From positions 44,626,500 to 44,690,499 of the forward strand of contig OX457029.1 in the NCBI GenBank assembly GCA_949752745.1: a DNA stretch of 64,000 nt. The letters run 5' to 3'. The notes under the pieces are model-generated. The model ran no database searches. It had not been told where the DNA came from and saw only the letters and a program-made list of their open reading frames with translations. The translations under genes and the position numbers were made by a program. Below, piece by piece: positions 55,192 through 64,000 of this stretch (positions within the stretch are counted from its first letter, which is position 1; every line of letters begins with the position of its first letter). Source of the stretch: Protula sp. h YS-2021 (taxonomy: Eukaryota; Annelida; Polychaeta; Sabellida; Serpulidae).

Positions 55192-58100
55192 TATCAATAT
55201 GGAAGGCAAATAAAACAAGTAGAATGCCATGTGCCTTCGCAAGACACAAGATTTCTCCGGTCAATTGGGTAAGCTCCCTTAACCGCATGCCTCCCTGCTT
55301 GCTTAGAAAGGCTACCGCTGTAGGGCTGTCTAGCAGTACTTACGGCTATGTCTTTCAGAGTGGGGAGTTGCCAGAGGTATCCAGACTACTCTTAACAAGC
55401 TGATGTGTGTTGACGTAAGCTGTGGGGGTGGGAGAGGGGCAGAGGCCCTTCCAGAGCTTACCCTGGATATAAGTCGCAGCCTTTCAATGAGGTGTCTGTC
55501 TGAATTGATAGAATGGTGTGGAGGTTTTGAAAGGACAGTCATCGGTCATAGAACATGGCATAGCCCACCACTGAACGTCCTTGATGGATTGCTGAAAAAT
55601 ATATACTTGCTTGCTTGACCTTTCCCTCGAGCTACCGCTTTTATCGGCTTGAGCTTCCTGTAATGGGGTTTGCATAACGTAACTGTTTTCTCTGCTGTCA
55701 CTAACAGGTCCAGTAGTAACTCCATGACGGATAATTTCATAGGATGGGTAGGAGAGATAGCTTTGTTGACTTAGGCAATCCTTCCAAGTCTTTCCTCCGT
55801 AGGGAAAGCCTTGACCAGCTCCAAACCATATTTCTCCCAGAAAGACCACCTCTTGCTTGGGCATTAGTTCTGACTTTGACATTGCCGGTAGCCCTTCGCT
55901 TGTTTGACTAGGTAGACTGTTTGGAGTCTAGTCTGAGCGCTCTCCAAATGAGCCAGGAACCAATCGTCTAGGTGTTGAAACACTGGCATACCCTGGAGAC
56001 TGGCCTATGTTTTTAGGACCTTCGTGATTTTGGAAAACAATATGGTGCGGTTGACAGGCCAAATAGAAGTGCTAGAAACCATTATCTGTTTTTGTCCTCT
56101 GGAAAACATAGCTATTTTCGGGTGACCGGGTTTATGGATCTTGGAGATGACAGATATTTTGACGTCCTACACATCCCGTGTTGTAGCATTTCTTATATTA
56201 CCTGAACCGTATCCATTTGGGAGGTGATGGGTTGTAAGAATTGATTTAAAAAGCACAAATCTATTATCATTCTAAAAACTCCTGCTCGTTTGGGAACCAG
56301 AAAGACCCTACCGAAAAAGGCTTCTTCGGAGTCTGGCATCTCGTAGATCACCTGTTTTTCTGGAGTTCTTGGATCATGTGCTGGAGAGCTTGCCTGGGCT
56401 GTAGGAGGAGTTCACTTGTTTTGGAGCTTTGGGATGAAGAGGGAGGGATGGCATGTTGTCCCACCTACCCTTTTGAATGGCAGGCAGGCGATATCCTTGA
56501 CTGAGCCATCTGATGACTCGCCGAGGGGCACCCATGCAGTCCCAAACCTTCGAAGAAGCAATTCGGCTCGGCAACCCTTCTTTTTCTGTTGATAAACGAA
56601 CGACATCGTCTAAAAATGAGTCCCTCATTTCTACGCAATGCCGAAGTTCGTTGCTACCTGCCCTGGTACGAGGCCTAGACGTTGGAGACGTTTTCTACCG
56701 TTGCTTCCTGGCTGGATTGAGTGGTGTGAGCTGGATCTCTTTCTCTTGCCTTGTCTTTTGAAATCCCCCTGCTGGAGAAGCCACGTGACAGGGGCATCGC
56801 CATCAGAACCAAATCCCGACACAAGGCGATATTCTCTAAGTTAAATCGCTCAACTTCTTTGGCTGGGAAGAGTTCCGTTTGGCTACGCATATCCGAATGA
56901 TGCAACTCCCGATCCCTTTTGATGGATGACCAACAGTGGGGTAAGAAGGCCTCACGGCGCAGCTGAACTATTGGCTTCAGTTGCTGAGCAGCAATTTTTG
57001 TCGTATTCCTGGTGGTGGCTATCGACACACACTCTAGAAACTTAAAATCATGGGGTTTGAGAAGTCCCTTTGCTTTTCCGCGTTTTTTCAGAGCCGTGAG
57101 AGTATAATCTTGCATGGAAGTGACATTCAGATTTTTTTGGCTCAGTCCCCAAGGAGCTTTAAATCCTTCTCCATCATAGGGATAACTTTGTCAGCTGATC
57201 TGTATGGAGATGATTTTACTGCCAATTGTCTCGATGTGTTGAACCTCCATCCGCAGTCTGGCCGCCACAGCATTTGCTGACCCCTTGTCACGGCCAGGGA
57301 AGTCTCTTGCTTCGCTTTACAAACGGATTGTCTGCTACTACCCCAGTTATTCATACAATCCCTGTCACAATGTCTTTGAAAGCAATGTCTTCCGGTAAAC
57401 GACGGAGTAGGCGCGCCTTCTTGGACTGGCAGTTGGACAAGCCGTTGCTGGGCCCCTCCAAAACTGTTTGCCTTTCTTGGGTGAACGCACCTCATCAGTT
57501 GGGCATCTTGGGTGGGTAGGTAAAGGCCTCTAGCTCTTCTGGATTTCTTTTCTTCCGATCCCAAGGCTTCTGGCCCTCGTGTAGCGAGGCTCGAGACATC
57601 TTCCAGCCGTTCTCAATGTCCTTCCTCTCCGTCCCCTCCGATTCATATTGCCTGTCTCTGTAAGTCAGAAGTAGGGGGAGGCTGACATGTGAGATTGTCT
57701 CTGTCTCCTTGGGCTGGAGCCTTGAAACTTAATCCGACAGGGGGAAGTCTAGCGAGCCTTCACTGGCTGTCTTTCACTGCGAAGGCAAAGAGAGACGACG
57801 ATGGATGGTGTTTTGGCTGTCCTTGTAGGAGCAACATTTACAGCGAAGTTAGATAGTGCGTGACTCTCATAGAAGCCATCTCCAGGTGCCGCCAAGAGTC
57901 CAGCAGTTCTGACGTCGAGGACGTGTTGCGCGGCATATCCATTTCTAGCCAGGGGTGTCCCTAACTCTCCTTCTATTGCTACCAGTTGAGCTAGCTCATC
58001 CGGGTCAAGGCTCTGGATAGCCACTCTATGCCTCTGACTTGCGCTGTCTGTGGTAGGAGAGGGGTTACGGAATGATGACTGAGAAGAGAGCCGGCCTTGC

Positions 58101-58504
58101 ACAACTTTGCCCACAGTCTCTGATGACACAGATCTGCTCAGTTTGGTCTTCTTCCGGGCTCTTGGTGGTTACATCTCCTGCTTTTGACTCTCCTCTGAGC
58201 CGATTGCTGGGGATGAATGAGTCGGGGGCAGGGAGAGGAGATGCAGAGTCTGAGAGAACCTTCTGCCCTTTCTTATCCCATCCCAGATCTTTGTGTCGTT
58301 GAATCTTCAATCTGCTTGCCTCAGTATTCTCACTCGATACCTGTGTTCTCATCACATAGAGCCAGAGATATTGGTCTGCTTTGTGCATCGTTCCCTCTGC
58401 TGTTGTCATGCCTACAACAATAACGACAGGTAAGCAACCTGTCAAAACATCACCGTGCACGGCCCACTTATATGTCACCCCTCTTCTCCTATCCTGACCT
58501 AAGC
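55192..58504 (-). mobile_element. Decayed DIRS-type retroelement (copy B)
   Basis: Minus-strand relics in order: 58478-56374, an ORF1-like region with stops; 55882 downward, SKSELMPKQEVVFLGEIW, the same RT motif as copy A; 55330-55200, an RNase H end with SKQGG followed by LTGEILCLAKAHGILL and AFHI, cut off next to the MITE at 55189. The tyrosine recombinase part is missing. It is related to, but clearly diverged from, copy A. The 5' part may continue beyond the fold-back insertion into 59064-59480. Confidence 0.75.
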
Positions 58505-59063
58505 CCGGTGTAATGAAACGTTTTGACCCCCAAACAAATCGACCCCCCGGTCGATTTGTTTTAAAACAAACAGACCCCTTGGTCGATTTGTTTTGGGAAA
58601 GCCCGCCATAACAAACAGACCTCCCCTATAATAAAATGACCCCCTCCAAATAATCATGTTTAAATATAAAATGGAAGTAAAAAAGGTGCATATGGTTTTT
58701 AAATACTATTTTAAGCATTTTCTACCTCTTGATGTAGAAAATTATTATTTTGAGCCTTTGAAATGCCATTATTGAGCTTCGGCAAATTTTTTGGGGACTG
58801 TATGTTAGTGGTGTTGGAAGTGTTTTCGTGTTTGAAAGTGTAGATTTTAGTTGCTAAATAAATTGTTATTCATGGATATAGTTTTTATTTCAATTAAAGA
58901 AACTAATAAGGTGGCCATATGTGGAAGGAAATAACGAAATCAACAAAAAATGAGAGGGTTAAAACATTTCAGGGGGGTCTGTTTGTTTTAAAACAAATCG
59001 ACCGGGGGGTCTGTTTGTTTTAAAACGATTTATTTTGTGGGTCAAAACGTTTCCTTACACCGG
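58505..59063. mobile_element. Fold-back element with CCGGTGTAA tips, 559 bp
   Basis: The left tip CCGGTGTAATGAAACGTTTT pairs with the right tip ending AAAACGTTTCCTTACACCGG. Both arms iterate a block of GGTCGATTTGTTTT, AAAACAAACAGACCCC type with C or G runs. The interior is AT-rich; no transposase. Tips match those of 29006-29815 although the arm words differ entirely. No certain target duplication. Confidence 0.8.
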
Positions 59064-61991
59064 GGGGGGGGGGTTAAACTCTAGATGGGATATCCCACTG
59101 CTATCCAGTAGAAGGGGAGGAGAGAGCCACCCTTGGCACCCACTTCGCAGGAGGGAAGGAGATCGCGCTTTCCTCGCATCTTGTACCTCTGCCCAGCTGG
59201 GTAGAGCCACTCTATCCCAGAAATGAGTCCACAGGGAAAGGATGAGCAGCGGCAACCCCGAGGATCTAACAAGAAACCCATAAAAACAAAACCACGCATT
59301 TCTAATTCAGACAGCTCTGGCAAGCCAATGGCAGTGGGGTGCTCTGGAGTGGTGATAGGCTACAGCAAGGCGCTAACCAGATCAATCGTCGTTGTGCCTC
59401 CTATTACTCAGTCTGACACACATAACCCAACAGACCGTCAGATGGAACGCTCCTATACTGTACTTATTCCAGGTAAATGTGAATCCTTTTGCTGATCTGT
59501 GGAGAAATACGAGAAACGCCGTACTGGAGATGCCACCGTTATTGCTTACTCGTGCCCAGTACCTTGAATTCCAGTGCGTACTCCTTCAGGTACACAAAAG
59601 ATTTGCTATCCCACATAAATTACATCTACAGCAGTAAGAGCACATGTAGCAAGAAATACAAAGTACTTATGTTATCATGAGAGCAAATTTAGAAAAAAAT
59701 CACGTGATACTTACATAAATCTTTCCGGTTTAATTGACCTGATTACATTACCAAATAAGCGATGTTCGAGACCCTTCTTCAAAAACACTCCAGGCCACGT
59801 GAAGAAAAATTTCATTCATATTTATGCGTTGATTTGCAGTAAAAAGGAAATCCCGTTTAAATTTGGAGATAAAAACGTTAGCTTCTGCGAAGTAATACTG
59901 ATTTTATATATATCGACTGAAACATGCACAGAAAATAAACGAGAAGATCAATTGTAAAATATTTATTGTAAGCAATTCCGTAACATTGTAAAGTTCATCG
60001 TTAACAGCAGCTTGCAGCCCCGGGGGGGGGGGGCACTTGGTATCATGGTATTACCATACTTTGTCCAAATACGCGAAGAACAGTGGGTGATTTTTAGGCA
60101 ACACGCGGTCAACGCGGAGTGCCAACTTCGTTAAAAAGGAGGGGGCGGGATAATATTCATTTAGTACTCTGTGTTTCCCACAAAGGGGTTTCTTTAGGAA
60201 CTGCAATCCGCGTTTGGTTAAAAAAGGGGTAAATATTATTCCAAACATTGCACTCTACGTTTCGGAGCCATTTTAACAAGTCATGGATACCCACCCCCAG
60301 GGGAATAGCAGCTCTTACGCAATACATTAAATTTTTCGTGGTTCAAATTCCGTTTTTAAATCCGCTGCTCTTTCTTCATGAGAATCAATAACATACATCG
60401 CATCAGTAATCTTCATATAAAGATCAACAGATATCTATAAGCAACTTTTATATTTATCACATTCCACATCTTTATCGAGGAGCATCGGAAATAGGACCAC
60501 CCCTGGGACTACACAAAAACTGGTCCTTAATCGAAGGAGGGCGTATTGCCAGGTTCTTTTATTTCGGTTCTGTCAAAAAGGTTGTCCCCTTTCCTTTGTG
60601 ACCCGATCCCAAGGTTGCACTGTACATAGAAATATATCAAATTCGTATATTAACAAGTCGTGTAGAAATATATATAATTTGTTTATAGATGTATAATATT
60701 CACTTATAAATCACTAATAAATAGTTTAAAACTAGACAGCAATAAAAGAAGAGGAATGGCACGGTACAAAAGTGATTTATAGGCATCTAGACTGAAATGT
60801 ATTTTTCTATAATATTATTTTATACATTTCTTGGATTTTGATAGTTTGTTTAAAAACTGTTAACTAATCAGAATATTTCTAAACATCTGTAAAGAATCCC
60901 GGTTACAAAAGTTGGAGAAAACGGGTTGCCCTTACTTCAAGGCACTGGACGTAACAATGGAATTGAAATATAGAGATGAAATGTATGAAAACGGTCTTAT
61001 TTCCAGAGTTGTTTAAATTCCGGGATTCTGAGTGCTCACATTTTTTGTGTATTATCTAAAGTATTTTAATCCGTTACGGGTGTATTAAAATACTCCCTAA
61101 CGAGAAAATATGAAAAAGTCTAAGATGAAATGTTCGACTTAATATCTCTACTGGATCCTCACTACAAAAACAGGTCAAAGCAATACAATTGTTGCAGCAG
61201 TTTCTAAGAAATTGTTGTTATCTTATTGTCATAGTCAGAAGAAAAATAGCAGTGTCAATGGCCAAGCAGTATGCTGTTATTATGGTAAAGAACCACACAT
61301 TACTGGAACAATGGAAGAGATACACATATATAATACTCCGTAAAACGCCGCGAATCTTAGCTCTCTAATACTTTGAGGCTTGTGGAGTTATGGGCCTATA
61401 TTTTCCTTAACATTTAACTTGAAAATCCCTATTTAAAAACAATTGCACCGAATAATTTTGGAAATTACAAATATAAAAGTGATATTTTGATATCTTGATG
61501 ACTAACATTACTCATTCAGTTATCAATGTTCCTGTGCTTCAGATGCTATAGATTCAATTGTTGATTTCAATCTTTGAAAAATAAAGGTTTTATATCGGTA
61601 AAACTTCCGTAATTCCTCAAAAAATATGCCTGAAAGTATGTTGTTTTTTTTTTATATTCTGTCCGGCACTTTATTTAAAGTAAAGCCTCACACCATTGTG
61701 GAAAGATTTCACAGTTTTCCGTCCGCGAGTCTCCACTTCCTCCTGGAAGAATAAAACATTGTACTGTACGTAGACAAACGTGAAGAGACAGTTTACGTGT
61801 CTTACGATGTCTAGCAAAAGCTAAAAGTAAACAAAAACTTACACGTAAGAACAAAACCCGCTTCGGCTTTTTGGCCTGTGGCAGACGCCGTAAGATGTGT
61901 AAACGTGACGTAAAGTCAGAAACTAAATACATAGGAAACCATTATAAACTTCTTATAAACTTATATCATATCATATTATACACACACACAC

Positions 61992-62000
<9 letters not shown>
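59064..62000. other. Gene-free stretch with repeat remnants
   Basis: No supported gene. 59064-59480 is GC-richer than its surroundings and may be the 5' part of DIRS copy B. 60018-60300 is a copy of the G-run/CGCGGAGTG dispersed repeat also seen at 36795-36960. 60300-61990 is plain AT-rich sequence in which I see nothing. Confidence 0.4.

Positions 62001-62072
<72 letters not shown>
61980..62072. repeat. (CA)n(AT)n microsatellite
   Basis: A short CA run and then about 78 bases of pure TA/AT, directly abutting the left arm of the large inverted repeat. Confidence 0.95.
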
Positions 62073-63975
<1,903 letters not shown>

Positions 63976-64000
63976 GAACTACTGAATACATACAGATCTA

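Noticed and set aside
59223..59495. 90-residue + frame beginning MSPQGKDEQRQPRGSN
   Set aside because: No domain recognised, next to DIRS copy B on the opposite strand, with no splice or codon evidence; probably retroelement non-coding sequence.

Overview
This is a eukaryotic, almost certainly animal, window. It is AT-rich, has spliced genes with GT-AG introns, and is dense in microsatellites, minisatellites, fold-back elements, MITEs and decayed DIRS retroelements. The gene families (heparanase, a calmodulin-type EF-hand protein, a secreted VLK/FAM69-type kinase) point to a metazoan. The repeats and a tRNA-derived SINE-like sequence suit a marine invertebrate such as a lophotrochozoan, cephalochordate or hemichordate, but I cannot name the species.

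Layout. 1-8.6 kb holds only repeats and a broken Tc1-like transposase head. 8.6-23.0 kb is a complete heparanase gene on the + strand: ten exons whose splice phases all join, giving 529 residues with both catalytic glutamates. Its largest intron carries an antisense, decayed DIRS-type retroelement, and its eighth exon begins in a six-copy tandem duplication of its own splice acceptor. 23-32 kb is intergenic repeat: a 19-bp minisatellite, a SINE-like sequence and several G/C-run fold-back elements. 32.0-33.4 kb is a long uninterrupted reading frame for a 449-residue ATP-grasp-like protein, bracketed by copies of a dispersed repeat. 37.6-47.8 kb is a calmodulin-like gene on the + strand: six exons, the first being only the ATG, 156 residues, with a damaged fourth EF-hand. 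Its introns carry a Tc1-type element, MITEs and a higher-order minisatellite. 49.35-50.41 kb (- strand) is a VLK/FAM69-type kinase-like sequence broken by a frameshift and an in-frame stop. 51-59 kb is a nest of transposons: fold-back elements with 9-bp target duplications, a TA-flanked MITE and two DIRS fragments. 62-63.6 kb is a large inverted repeat bounded by AT and TG tracts.

The genes do not form an operon or obvious pathway. Heparanase (heparan sulfate cleavage) and the kinase-like sequence both belong to families of the secretory/extracellular matrix compartment. The calmodulin-like protein is cytosolic. The substrate of the ATP-grasp-like protein is unknown. The most unusual content is in the repeats: two or more fold-back families built from short iterated words with C/G runs, and repeats that touch splice sites.
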